Below are positions 35,701-44,326 of a DNA stretch of 64,000 nucleotides, in pieces. The stretch comes from Cherax quadricarinatus (lineage: Eukaryota > Arthropoda > Malacostraca > Decapoda > Parastacidae): contig NW_027195264.1 in the NCBI RefSeq assembly GCF_038502225.1, forward strand, positions 62,001-126,000. Reading direction: 5' to 3'. The stretch's first letter is position 1; every line of letters starts with the position of its first letter. The translations under genes and the position numbers were made by a program. A model generated the notes under the pieces. It saw only the letters and a list, made by a program, of their open reading frames with translations, was not told the origin of the DNA and searched no databases.

Positions 35701-36835
35701 TAGTGGTGGTAGTAGTGGTGGTAGTAGTGGTGGTAGTAGTGGTGGTAGTAGTGGTGGTAGTAGTGGTGGTAGTAGTGGTGATAGTAGTGGTGGTAGTAGT
35801 GGTGGTAGTAGTGGTGATAGTAGTGGTGGTAGTAGTGGTGGTAGTAGTGGTGATAGTAGTGGTGATAGTAGTGGTGATAGTAGTGGTGGTAGTAGTGGTG
35901 GTAGTAGTGGTGATAGTAGTGGTGGTAGTAGTGGTGGTAGTAGTGGTGATAGTAGTGGTGGTAGTAGTGGTGGTAGTAGTGGTGGTAGTAGTGGTGATAG
36001 TAGTGGTAGTAGTGGTGGTAGTAGTGGTGATAGTAGTAGTGGTGATAGTAGTAGTAGTGATAGTAGTGGTGATAGTGGTGGTAGTAGTGGTGGTAGTAGT
36101 GGTGATAGTAGTGGTGGTAGTAGTGGTGATAGTAGTGGTGGTAGTAGTGGTGGTAGTAGTGGTGATAGTAGTGGTGGTAGTAGTGGTGGTAGTAGTAGTG
36201 GTGATAGTAGTGGTGATAGTAGTGGTGGTAGTAGTAGTGGTAGTAGTGGTGATAGCAGTGGTAGTAGTGGTGATAGTAGTGGTGGTAGTAGTGGTGGTAG
36301 TAGTGGTGATAGTAGTGGTAGTAGTGGTGATAGTAGTGGTGGTAGTAGTGGTGATAGTAGTGGTAGTAGTGGTGATAGTAGTGGTGGTAGTAGTGGTGGT
36401 AGTAGTGGTGATAGTAGTGGTGATAGTAGTGGTGGTAGTGGTGGTAGTAGTGGTGGTAGTGGTGGTGGTAGTGGTGGTAGTGGTGATAGTGGTGTAGTAG
36501 TGTAGTAGTGGTCAGGTAGTGGTGGTAGTAGTGGTGATAGTAGTGGTAGTAGTAGTGGTGATAGTAGTGGTGATAGTAGTGGTGATAGTAGTGGTGGTAG
36601 TAGTGGTGGTAGTAGTGTTGGTGGTGCTAGTAGTGGTAGTGGTGATAGTAATGGTAGTAGTGGTGATAGTGTCACTCACCTTGGTGATAGTAGTAAGGTG
36701 GTACAACAGTCACCAGTGGTGATAGTAGTGGTGATAGTAGTGGTGATAGTAGTGGTGGTAGTGGTGGTAGTAGTGGTGGTGGTGATAGTAGTGGTGATAG
36801 TAGTAGTGATAGTAGTGGTGGTGATAGTGGTGATA
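32765..36835. repeat. GTG/GTA/ATA trinucleotide array, right part
   Basis: About 4 kb of GTGGTAGTGGTGATAGT-type repeat continuing the array interrupted at 24988. From about 34500 onward the pattern tightens to GTGGTAGTA/GTGATAGTA. Interruptions occur near 36490-36515 and at 36669-36720, where non-repeat sequence (GTGTCACTCACCTTGGTGA) appears; it reappears at 36836. The poly-Val plus-strand frames (up to 955 codons) and Leu/Pro-rich minus-strand frames are products of the repeat and not genes. Confidence 0.95.
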
Positions 36836-36910
36836 GTGTCACTCACCTTGGTGAACTAAGGTACACACAACAGTCACCATCATGATGTACACAACAGTCA
36901 CCTTCATGAT
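36836..36910. other. Short non-repeat spacer
   Basis: Starts with the same GTGTCACTCACCTTGGTGA seen at 36669, offset 167 bp, and holds two copies of ACACAACAGTCACC(A/T)TCATGATG. It is probably the pre-array sequence, duplicated together with the adjacent array. Confidence 0.5.
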
Positions 36911-37290
36911 GCTCTTGTTACTGATCCTGTTACTGCTGTTGTTACTGTTGTTGTTACTGTTGTTACTGCTGTTGTTACTGTTGTTACTGCTGTTGTTACT
37001 GTTGTTGTTACTGCTGTTGTTACTGCTGTTGTTGCTGTTGTTACTGCTGTTGTTACTGCTGTTGTTACCCTGTTGTTACTGCTGTTGTTACTGCTGTTGT
37101 TACCCTGTTGTTGTTACTGCTGTTGTTACTGCTGTTGTTACTGCTGTTGTTACTGTTGTTACTGTTGTTACTGCTGTTGTTACTGCTGCTGTTACTGTTG
37201 GTGTTACTGCTGCTGTTACTGCTGTTCCAGCTGCTGTTACTGTTGTTTCAGCTACTGTTGCTGTCACTGCAGCTGCTGTTCCTCCCGTTG
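36911..37290. repeat. CTG/TTA trinucleotide array
   Basis: Repeats of GTTACTGCTGTT-like 12-mers, degenerate toward the right end. Leu-, Cys- or Val-rich frames are artefacts. Confidence 0.9.
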
Positions 37291-37556
37291 CTGGTTTTCC
37301 TTCTGTTAACAGAAAAATAGGCCTTCCCTATGCCTATAAAGCCTACTGTGTTCAGGTGAGCTCACCTAATTAAGGGTACCTAATGGGTGGTGTTGTAGCT
37401 ACGTGTGTGGCTATGCAGGTTGCATGCACTAACAGTGAGATGGGTCGAGGTAGAGTTCCTGGCACTCACAACAGTGACTCGTGCTCTACTGAACCCTATT
37501 ACTGAAGTGACAGTGACGTAGACGGTACTGTGTATTACTGTTGTCCTGGTGACCAC
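37291..37556. other. Unassigned unique sequence
   Basis: About 265 bp of non-repetitive DNA. It holds a perfect 14-bp palindrome, AGGTGAGCTCACCT, near 37356-37369. No gene or known element is recognised. Confidence 0.5.
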
Positions 37557-37660
37557 CTCACTCCCTCACTCCCTCCCTCACTCCCTCACTCCCTCACTCC
37601 CTCACTCCCTCCCTCACTCCCTCCCTCACTCCCTCATTCCCTCCCTCACTCCCTCCCTCC
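37557..37660. repeat. CTCCCTCA simple repeat
   Basis: Tandem CTCCCTCA/CTCCCTC units, about 104 bp. The same motif recurs briefly at about 39003-39018 after a retroposon tail. Confidence 0.9.
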
Positions 37661-37769
37661 AGTTCAAGAAGAGTGCCAAAAGGTGTCTGATGAATGGAGC
37701 TACAGAAAGGGAGGGGAATGATTTTCTATTTTTTAGCTAACATACGTGTAAATTTTACCTTATTCCTTG
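37661..37769. other. Spacer, nothing recognised
   Basis: About 110 bp between two arrays. No feature found. Confidence 0.5.
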
Positions 37770-38560
37770 TAATGACCCTCGTATTGTAGATAGTCTTAAT
37801 GACCCTCGTGTAGTAGATAGTCTTAATGACCTTCGTGTAGTAGTCTTAATGACCCTCGTATTGTAGATAGTCTTAATGACCCTCGTGTAGTAGATAGTCT
37901 TAATGACCTTCGTGTAGTAGTCTTAATGACCCTCGTATTGTAGATAGTCTTAATGACCCTCGTGTAGTAGATAGTCTTAATGACCTTCGTGTAGTAGTCT
38001 TAATGACCCTCGTATTGTAGATAGTCTTAATGACCCTCGTGTAGTAGATAGTCTTAATGACCTTCGTGTAGTAGTCTTAATGACCCTCGTATTGTAGATA
38101 GTCTTAATGACCCTCGTGTAGTAGATAGTCTTAATGACCTTCGTGTAGTAGTCTTAATGACCCTCGTATTGTAGATAGTCTTAATGACCCTCGTGTAGTA
38201 GATAGTCTTAATGACCCTCGTGTAGTAGATAGTCTTAATGACCCTCGTGTAGTAGATAGTCTTAATGACCCTCGTGTAGTAGATAGTCTTAATGACCCTC
38301 GTGTAGTAGATAGTCTTAATGACCCTCGTGTAGTAGACAGTCTTAATGACCCTCGTGTAGTAGATAGTCTTAATGACCCTCGTGTAGTAGATAGTCTTAA
38401 TGACCCTCGTGTAGTAGATAGTCTTAATGACCCTCGTGTAGTAGATAGTCTTAATGACCCTCGTGTAGTAGACAGTCTTAATGACCCTCGTGTAGTAGAT
38501 AGTCTTAATGACCCTCGTGTAGTAGACAGTCTTAATGACCCTCGTGTAGTAGATAGTCTT
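37770..38560. repeat. 27-bp minisatellite with 77-bp higher-order start
   Basis: Core TTAATGACCCTCGTGTAGTA. The left 385 bp (from 37771) are five exact-length 77-bp composites of 27+27+23 bp: a GTATTG-variant unit, a normal unit and a short unit missing four bases. From 38156 the array becomes plain 27-bp copies, about 14 of them. The minus-strand nine-residue peptide repeat is an artefact of the 27-bp length. Confidence 0.93.
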
Positions 38561-38579
38561 TTTAGTATGATAATAAGAT

Positions 38580-38823
38580 GTTCAACTGCCTCCCAGCACA
38601 CATAAGGGGGATTACCAACAGACCCCTGGCAGTCTTCAAGCTGGCACTGGACAAGCACCTAAAGTCAGTTCCTGATCAGCCGGGCTGTGGCTCGTACGTT
38701 GGTTTGCGTGCAGCCAGCAGCAACAGCCTGGTTGATCAGGCGCTGATCCACCAGGAGGCCTGGTCACAGACCGGGCCGCGGGGGCGTTGACCCCCGAAAC
38801 TCTCTCCAGGTAAACTCCAGGTA
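38580..38823 (+). mobile_element. 5'-truncated LINE 3' end
   Basis: Matches 46483-46727 of the plus-strand LINE with only a handful of differences (about 98% by eye). It covers the last codons of the RT protein (FNCLPAHIRG onward, stop near 38790) and the tail with repeated CTCCAGGTA. It begins directly after the 27-bp array plus about 18 bp. A recent, heavily truncated insertion of the same family. Confidence 0.85.
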
Positions 38824-38869
38824 GAATAATAAGAAAATATTATAACCTTTATATTATAATAATAAGGTA
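38824..38869. other. AT-rich spacer
   Basis: Short AT-rich run (AATAATAAG, ATTATAATAATAAGG) following the LINE end. It may be the LINE's tail or target sequence. Confidence 0.4.
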
Positions 38870-39003
38870 AAAGGACCACAATGGAAATAAGTCACTCTGT
38901 CTGACTTTTTTGGGTTATCCCAGGTTCTCTACACATATGCTGCTATGTATGATAATTCTATGTAACTGTATTTGTGTATACCTGAATAAACTTACTTACT
39001 TAC
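38870..39003 (+). mobile_element. Retroposon 3' end with CTTA tail
   Basis: Begins AAGGACCACAATGGAAATAAG and ends ACCTGAATAAA followed by (CTTA)n. From memory this is the 3' end of an abundant decapod SINE/LINE family that carries a polyadenylation-like signal before the tail. It is truncated at the 5' side. Confidence 0.6.
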
Positions 39004-39080
39004 TCCCTCACTCCCTCATTCTGGGTAGCGAGCATGGTAATAATTAAAAGATATAGGATAAGTAAGGGAGACGATACGAG

Positions 39081-39293
39081 AGGTCACTAGTGACAGGAGC
39101 TTGAAGTCATGTGAGGTCACTAGTGACAGGAGCTTGAAGTCATGTGAGGTCACTAGTGACAGGAGCCTGAAGTCATGTGAGGTCACTAGTGACAGGAGCT
39201 TGAAGTCATGTGAGGTCACTAGTGACAGGAGCTTGAAGTCATGTGAGGTCACTAGTGACAGGAGCTTGAAGTCATGTGAGGTCACTAGTGACC
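39081..39293. repeat. 33-bp repeat containing a palindrome
   Basis: Seven copies, 33 bp apart (cores at 39082 to 39280), each with the perfect palindrome GTCACTAGTGAC followed by AGGAGCTTGAAGTCATGTGA. The 77 bp before it (39004-39080) hold nothing recognised. Confidence 0.92.
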
Positions 39294-39573
39294 ACCACAC
39301 TACACATTGACACTACCATAGACCCTCTACCCTCCCTCCACCTTATTACAATAGTTCCTCCGCGTGCACACAGATTATCATCTTCTGGTACAGTAACATC
39401 TGGGGAAGGAAGATCTGGACGGGATCACTGGAGACTGTACCCAAGTTGAGGCAGGAATACAGTTTAGTTGTCATAATTGAATGTAACTTACAAGTTTAGT
39501 AGGTCAGGTGACCTCTAGGAGCTCGGTCACAAACTAGCCACAGGTCCCAAGACCCACACTGACGATAGCTATC
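39294..39573. other. Unassigned sequence
   Basis: About 280 bp of non-repetitive DNA with no recognisable gene or element. Confidence 0.5.
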
Positions 39574-39938
39574 TCTCCAGAGCCTTCAGCTCTTTTCAGA
39601 GCCTTCAGCTCTTTCCAGAGCCTTCAGCTCTCTCCAGACCCTTCAGCTCTCTCCAGACCCTTCAGCTCTCTCCAGAGCTTCCAGCTCTCTCCAGACCCTT
39701 CAGCTCTTTCCAGAGCCTTCAGCTCTCTCCAGATCCTTCAGCTCTCTCCAGAGCCTTCAGCTCTCTCCAGAGCCTTCAGTTCTCTCCAGAGCCTCCAACT
39801 TTCTCTAGAGCCTCCAGCTCTCTCCAGACCCTTCTCTTTCCAGAGCCTTCAGCTCTTTCCAGAGCCTTCATCTCTCTCCAGACCCTTCAGCTCTCTCTAG
39901 AGCCTCCAGCGCTCTCCAGAGCCTCCAGCGCTCTCCAC
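39574..39938. repeat. 18-bp minisatellite
   Basis: About 20 degenerate copies of CTCCAGAGCCTTCAGCTC with variants (GACCC, CCTCCAGCG). It decays toward the right. Confidence 0.9.
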
Positions 39939-40139
39939 AACTCTCTGTTCCCAGCTGCTTCCTTTGCATCCCCTAAGTCGACTTAGTTGCCTCCATTGCA
40001 TCATTCCTTTCTTCAAAGTATCCCCGTCACTAAAAAAAAACTTATAGCCAGATTTACTCAAATTTTACTTTATGTCCATAAGAGTAAAAAATCCTTACTA
40101 CCCATTTTCCCTAAAAAAAACAGAAAAAATCCTAACAAA
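39939..40139. other. Unassigned sequence
   Basis: About 200 bp, A-rich in the right half (AAAAAAAAAC, AAAAAAAAC). No gene recognised; the short ORF here looks random. Confidence 0.45.
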
Positions 40140-40490
40140 TCGAACTCTGGAGAGGAGTTCATCAAATATATTTTCTTTGCGAGCAAAGTGCCGAAGGAAG
40201 ACGTTATAGTCAGTGTTGCAGCAGCAATGATCACCTTATGACACGAGTGTTTGTATTTCTCATGCTGCTGAGGTATGTCACAGGACTGTGATCACTGAAG
40301 ACGGTGACCACATGAAGCGTAATGGAGACAAGGCCCAAGTACTACGGCCTCTTCAGTAGTGGAGTAAGTTGGCTGATAGTTCTGATTCTTGGCTGAATAA
40401 AAACCCACAGGCTGCAGATGTCCCTCACCAGATGCTTGTAGTAAGACTGACTCCACTCTAGAGTCAAATGCATCAACCTGCATTTATACT
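40140..40490 (-). pseudogene. Decayed Ty3/gypsy RNase H fragment
   Basis: The minus-strand frame from about 40483 reads QVDAFDSRVESVLLQ, then VGFYSAKNQNYQ and YSTTEEAVVL. These are the RNase H core motifs of gypsy pol, with the usual DAS changed to DAF. After a frame change it continues VFSDHSPVTYLSSM, and after further shifts ends in a degraded LRHF-ARKENIF-like segment, the usual end of RNase H. At least two frameshifts are needed, so it is dead. It is a different family from the 28015-30924 element: the residues differ throughout and its orientation is opposite. Confidence 0.75.
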
Positions 40491-40496
40491 TCACCC

Positions 40497-40545
40497 GATT
40501 ATCTGGTTCTCGACTGTTGTTTTTCTCCTGATGTGGCTGTACAAC
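40497..40545 (-). pseudogene. LINE RT N-terminal scrap
   Basis: Matches 46984-47034 (GACTGTTGTTTT, then TGATGTGGCTGTACAACAGC), which on the minus strand is the LYSHIKRKTTV region before the RT palm of a LINE. Only about 49 bp remain. Confidence 0.6.
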
Positions 40546-40730
40546 AGCTTCATAAGAATATAAGAAAGAAGGAATACTGCAGCAGGCCTACTGGCCCAAG
40601 TGGGACAGGTCTATGTCAACCCCCGGCTTACACCAATGGCCCACCCAGTCTGGTCGCCTCCACTCAAGGATGGAGCACTGCACCAGACCCAGCAGCACAA
40701 GCTAGTCAGGTCCAACTCACACCCACACAC
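40546..40730 (-). mobile_element. Retroposon 3' end, minus strand
   Basis: Begins CATAAGAATATAAGAAAG, then CTGCAGCAGGCCTACTGG: the reverse complement of the terminus at 24190-24234. The rest of the body differs from the LINE 3' UTR at 24119-24189, so two families share one 3' end. It runs into CACACAC at its other side. Confidence 0.65.
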
Positions 40731-40732
40731 AC

Positions 40733-41436
40733 TGTTGCGAATAAGAAATTTTTTAAAGAACTTCAGAATGTGGCCTGTTACCATTTATTTCTTATGCAAC
40801 AAGATTTTTGGATCCGAGTTCTTTAAAGGTCTTTTAGAGTCTAGGGGAAATAATTTCAACTGGGAAACTCCATAGAATAATATTCAAATTTATTAAAGTA
40901 TTTAAATACAATACTTTATCTTCTCTTTGTAGTTAATGTAACTTAATACTTTGTACAATTAATTTACCATATACATTTAGTTCAAAATCATGGAAATGTC
41001 ACATTAATAAGGAAGTTTAATTATTCTTCCTGTATCTAAGTCCTCATTAATATTTACGTCTCTTAACAAGACTGTAAACTCAAAATACAAAAGGTACAAG
41101 ATTTAACAAGACCTTTGAATCTGGCCGTAAAGTATCTATGGATTACTGAACTGACCAAGAATATAAATATCAAAAGAATCTTTCAAAGTAATGAGGAACA
41201 AAGTGAGTCAGCTCTAGAGTCCAATTCTCAAAACCATTCAACTGTACACCGTAAGAGCCAATATACGATCAGTTGTCAGGGCTAGAGCAGGGAGCAGACT
41301 GACTACTTGCCAGTCTGTTGACGCGTCGTCAGGTTGGATCAGCTGAGCCACGTCAGCCAGCCGGACATAAACAATTGAACAATTCACCGGATGGTTCCGA
41401 GACTTAAACTCTATATACACAAGAAATCCTACCTAA
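40733..41436 (-). mobile_element. Possible solo LTR (tentative)
   Basis: About 700 AT-rich bases that begin TGTTGCGAATAAG on the plus strand, so an LTR would end CTTATTCGCAACA on the minus strand. Read on the minus strand it has TATATAGAG near 41415, TCAGTTCAGT near 41150 and TTTAATAAATTTG near 40890, in promoter-to-poly(A) order. I could not define the other end or a target duplication. It may instead be plain non-coding DNA. Confidence 0.3.
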
Positions 41437-41532
41437 CCATAATAATAGTGATAATAACGATAATAGTGATAATAGTGATAATAACGATAATAGTGATAAT
41501 AACGATAATAGCGATAATAACGATAATACCAT
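41437..41532. repeat. ATA/GTG/ACG trinucleotide tract
   Basis: Repeats of AATAGTGAT and AATAACGAT, about 95 bp. Confidence 0.9.
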
Positions 41533-41690
41533 GGTATTTTACATATATTAACAGATAATAATATAACGCCGAAAGTCTCTATTTTAGCTATAAACGGGGA
41601 CTTTCGCGCTGTAATATTAAGTGATGAACATATTCTCTTACAATAGTTAAATAACACAGGATGACCAATTTCGAAGATATAACACACACC
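41533..41690. other. Non-coding stretch with inverted repeat
   Basis: Contains GAAAGTC (41571-41577) and its inverse GACTTTC (about 41599-41605) separated by about 20 bp, a possible hairpin. No gene recognised. Confidence 0.45.
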
Positions 41691-41745
41691 CACTCATGTA
41701 TTTATCTGACCTATTTTTAAAACTACACAATTTTCGATGCTGTAT
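41691..41745 (-). pseudogene. LINE C-terminal tail fragment
   Basis: Minus-strand residues SFKNRSDKYMSG resemble DSFKFRLDKYISE in the LINE tail at 24030-24078. It is short and joined to the endonuclease-linker piece that follows, so it marks a junction between two LINE fragments. Confidence 0.5.
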
Positions 41746-42116
41746 TGTTCTGGTATTACTGCTGGGTTTCTCTCTCCTTATCTGTGCATGTTCGTCTCTG
41801 GCTCTTCGGCTCATCTCCTTATTTTCCTGAGTCCTTTGTCTTCCATATTTTTTCCTTGCTCTAGCACACTTAGTTTTGGCCTCTCTACACCTTCGGGTGA
41901 ACCAATTGCTCGCTCTGGTCTTCCCATTGTTTTCATTGTTTACATTGCCCTTTGGGTACAAACTTCTTCTTTTGACTTTCTGAACTTTGTAGTCACGTGA
42001 TCCATCATTTCCTTTACCGTCTATCCTTCCAGTTCTCTTCCCCACTGCACCTCGTGAAGGAATTACCTCATGCTTGTGTATTCCTCTCTTTTGTACCTTG
42101 GCTTCTCCCATCCTTC
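41746..42116 (-). pseudogene. LINE endonuclease-RT linker fragment
   Basis: The minus-strand frame contains WFTRRCREAKTKC, then KKYGRQRTQENKEMS and RDEHAQIRRE. This basic, Arg/Lys-rich pattern is the spacer between the endonuclease and RT domains of CR1/Jockey-type LINEs. It continues the endonuclease piece at 42117-42305 and stops at about 41746, so the RT is absent from this copy. Confidence 0.75.
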
Positions 42117-42305
42117 TCATGTAGCTTCACTTTCCACTCTTAACTCTACAATGTAGTCGAAGATCAGGATCCTGTGATCACTAGCTCCAAGGGGCCTTTC
42201 GTATGTGATGTCCTCAATGTCTGAACTACTCAAGGTGAATACGAGCTCCAGCCTTGCTGGTTCATTCCCTCTCGTTCTGGTAGTGTCCCTAACATGTTGG
42301 TATAA
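42117..42305 (-). pseudogene. LINE endonuclease C-terminal part
   Basis: The minus-strand frame contains LYQHVRDTTRTR, LELVFTL and RPLGASDHRIL. The SDH motif (about 42161-42188) is the conserved C-terminal catalytic motif of the APE/EEP endonuclease of LINEs. The domain is split: its N-terminal part lies at 42681-42829, on the other side of the SINE. Confidence 0.8.
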
Positions 42306-42610
42306 GGTGTCCTGTAGCTCGATCGCTAGCATACTCAGCTCACACACTAAGGTCCGGAGTTCGAATCTTCTCCGGTACGGCTGGAAAACATTAGGGACGT
42401 ATTTCCATAAGACACCTGCCGTCCATGTTTACCCATCAGTATAAAATGGGTACCTGGGAGTTAGTGGACTGGTGTGGGTCGCATCCTGGGACAAAACTGA
42501 CCTAATTTGCCCGAAATGCTCAACATAACAAACAACTTTCTATATAGTAGTATGTCATTGAAGTCAGCTATGGTCTGTATACCTTGTACATGTACTTGTA
42601 GAATTAAAGA

Positions 42611-42680
<70 letters not shown>
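42306..42680 (+). mobile_element. tRNA-derived SINE with (ATT)n tail
   Basis: The head (42306 to about 42385) resembles a tRNA. An A-box-like TAGCTCGATCG lies at 42315-42325 and an exact B-box fit (GTTCGAATC for GWTCRANNC) at 42359-42367, 34 bp apart. The body holds ATGGGTACCTGGGAGTTAG and CGCATCCTGGGACAAAACTG, features of an abundant decapod SINE as I remember it. The tail ends ATTAAAGAT then (ATT)n from 42611. It lies in a minus-strand LINE endonuclease. Possible target duplications (TATAAGGTGTCC and TATGAGGTTTTCC) are imperfect and may be chance. It is a retroposon, not a tRNA gene. Confidence 0.85.
42611..42680. repeat. (ATT)n microsatellite, SINE tail
   Basis: About 70 bp of ATT repeat forming the 3' tail of the SINE. 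Confidence 0.97.
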
Positions 42681-42681
<1 letters not shown>

Positions 42682-42829
42682 GAGGTTTTCCAGTACTACC
42701 TCCATCATCTTGGCTTTCCATGTTTCTGGTCCCCATGTGGCTCCAGATTTTCCAGTCAATTTCCTTGTGATTGAAATCACCCACCAGTAACTTTACACTA
42801 CCCATATGGGTCCTTCTGGCCACCTCACC
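42681..42829 (-). pseudogene. LINE endonuclease central part
   Basis: Minus-strand frame with LLVGDFNHKEIDWK at about 42745-42790. GDFN with the following H/N residues is the classic APE endonuclease motif IV of LINEs. On its right (upstream on the minus strand) it abuts the 3' end of another minus-strand LINE, so the endonuclease N-terminus is missing or displaced. Confidence 0.8.
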
Positions 42830-43942
42830 TAATTGTACTCATCTAATTGTGGTTGCAGGGGTCGAGTCATAGCTCCTGATCCCGCCTCTTCACTGGTCGC
42901 TACTAGGTCCACTCCCTGCTCCACAAACTTTATCATACCTCTTCTTAGAGCTACATATGGATCCTGCCTCCACTACGTCACTCTCCAGACTATTCCACTT
43001 CCTAACAACTCTATGACTGAAGAAATACTTCCTAACATCCCTGTGACTCATCCGAATCTTCAACTTCCAGTTGTGACCCCTTGTTGCCGAGTCACATCTC
43101 TGGAACATCTTGTCACTGTCCACCTTTTCAATTCCTCTCGACATTTTATATGTCGTTATCATGTCCTCTGTCTGTCTCCTGTCCTCCAGTATCGTCAGGT
43201 CCATTTCCCTTAACCTCTCCTCAAAGGACATGCCTCTTAGCTCTGGGACAAGTCTTGTTGTAAGCCTTTGCAATTTCTCTAATTTCTTGACGTGCTTGAC
43301 CAGGTGTGGTTTCCACTGGTGCTGCATACTCTAATATGGGCCTGACATACACTGCGAACAGAGTTCTGAACGATTCTTCACTGAGGTGTCGGAACGCTAT
43401 TCCTAAGTTTCCTAGTCGCTCATATGCTGAAGTAGTTATTTTGATTTATGTGCGCCTCAGGATATGTGCTCAATACTATGCTCACCCTTTTCCTTGAGTG
43501 AGGTTTGCTGTCTTTGGCCCCTTCATGACTTTGTACTTGATGGGGTTAAACTCTAGGAGCCAGCTGCTGGACCAGGCTTGCAGCCTATCCAGATCCCTTT
43601 GTAGTCCTGCTGATCCTCGTCCGATTGAATTCTCCTCATTAGCTACACATTGTCTGGAAACAGGGACACTTCTGAGGCTATCCCTTCCGTTATGTCATTC
43701 ACACATACCAGAAACAGCACCGGTCCTAGGACCGACCCCTGTGGAACCCCGCTCGTTACAGGCGCCCACTCTGACACCTCATTGCATACCATACTCGTTG
43801 TTGCCTGCCTGTCAGGTATTCTCTGATTCATTGCAGTGCCTTTCCTGTTATATCTGCCTGGTCTTCCAACTTTTACGCTAATTTCTTGTGTGGAACTGTT
43901 TCAAAAGCATTCTTACAGTCCAAGAAAACGCAGTCTGCCCAC

Positions 43943-43943
<1 letters not shown>

Positions 43944-44024
<81 letters not shown>
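43944..44024. repeat. (CT)n microsatellite inside LINE RT
   Basis: About 40 CT repeats, lying on the minus strand between the VTGVRQE and DCVFLDC codons of the LINE RT. The flanking codons read GA-rich sequence on that strand (RQER), so the tract probably expanded from them. Confidence 0.97.
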
Positions 44025-44027
<3 letters not shown>

Positions 44028-44320
44028 CTTACTCCTGTCACCTTGTCATAGAACTCCAGTAGGTTTGTGACAGGATTTCCCTTCCCTGAAACGGTGCTGG
44101 TTGTCGTTGATAAGCTCATTTCTTTCTAGGTGCTCCACCACTCTTCTCCTGATAATCTTCTCCATGACTTTGCATACTATACATGTCAGTGACACTAGTC
44201 TATAGTTAAATGCTTCGTGTCTGTCTCCTTTTTTTAAAATTGGGACTACATTTGCTGTCTTTCATGCCTCAGGTAATCACCCTATTTTGATGTGTTGAAG
44301 ATTGTTGTTAGTGGTACACA

Positions 44321-44326
44321 CAGTGC
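44321..44326. other. Left target-site duplication of inserted LINE
   Basis: CAGTGC, repeated at 46733-46738. Joining the two flanks with one copy restores the minus-strand LINE reading frame across the insertion point. Confidence 0.8.

Larger units (their letters stand above)
42830..44326 (-). pseudogene. LINE reverse transcriptase, core to C-terminus, dead
   Basis: On the minus strand, from 44320 down, residues in several frames read TANVVPIFKKGD, then VVEHLERNELIND, NLLEFYDKVTGV, DCVFLDCKNAFETVPH (motif A), TSGVPQGSVLGPVLF (motif B) and VSLFPDNV. The last is the site of the catalytic FADD, now FPDN, near 43648-43662. A longer frame (43327-42890) holds the C-terminus with RLTTRLVPELRG, LEDRRQTEDM, KYFFSHRVVRKWNSL and VVEAGS. 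The tail near 42830-42860 has GCAACCACAATTAGATGAG, a LINE 3' end. Many frameshifts, the lost catalytic aspartates and an internal (CT)n tract make it inactive. Its RT N-terminal part is at 46739-47067; the gap is the inserted plus-strand LINE. Confidence 0.85.

Noticed and set aside
32764..36675. Poly-valine ORFs (288 and 955 codons) and a 468-codon Leu/Pro/Ser minus-strand ORF
   Set aside because: Translation of a trinucleotide microsatellite; no non-repetitive domain.
40733..41436. A firm solo-LTR call with target duplication
   Set aside because: Only one border is convincing; CACAC at the left has no exact partner at the right, so it is kept only as tentative.
41737..42000. Plus-strand ORF 41737-42000 and neighbours as host genes
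   Set aside because: They are antisense to recognisable LINE coding sequence.
42306..42385. A tRNA gene
   Set aside because: A and B box-like sequences are present, but the sequence cannot fold into an intact cloverleaf by inspection and is joined to a SINE body and (ATT)n tail.
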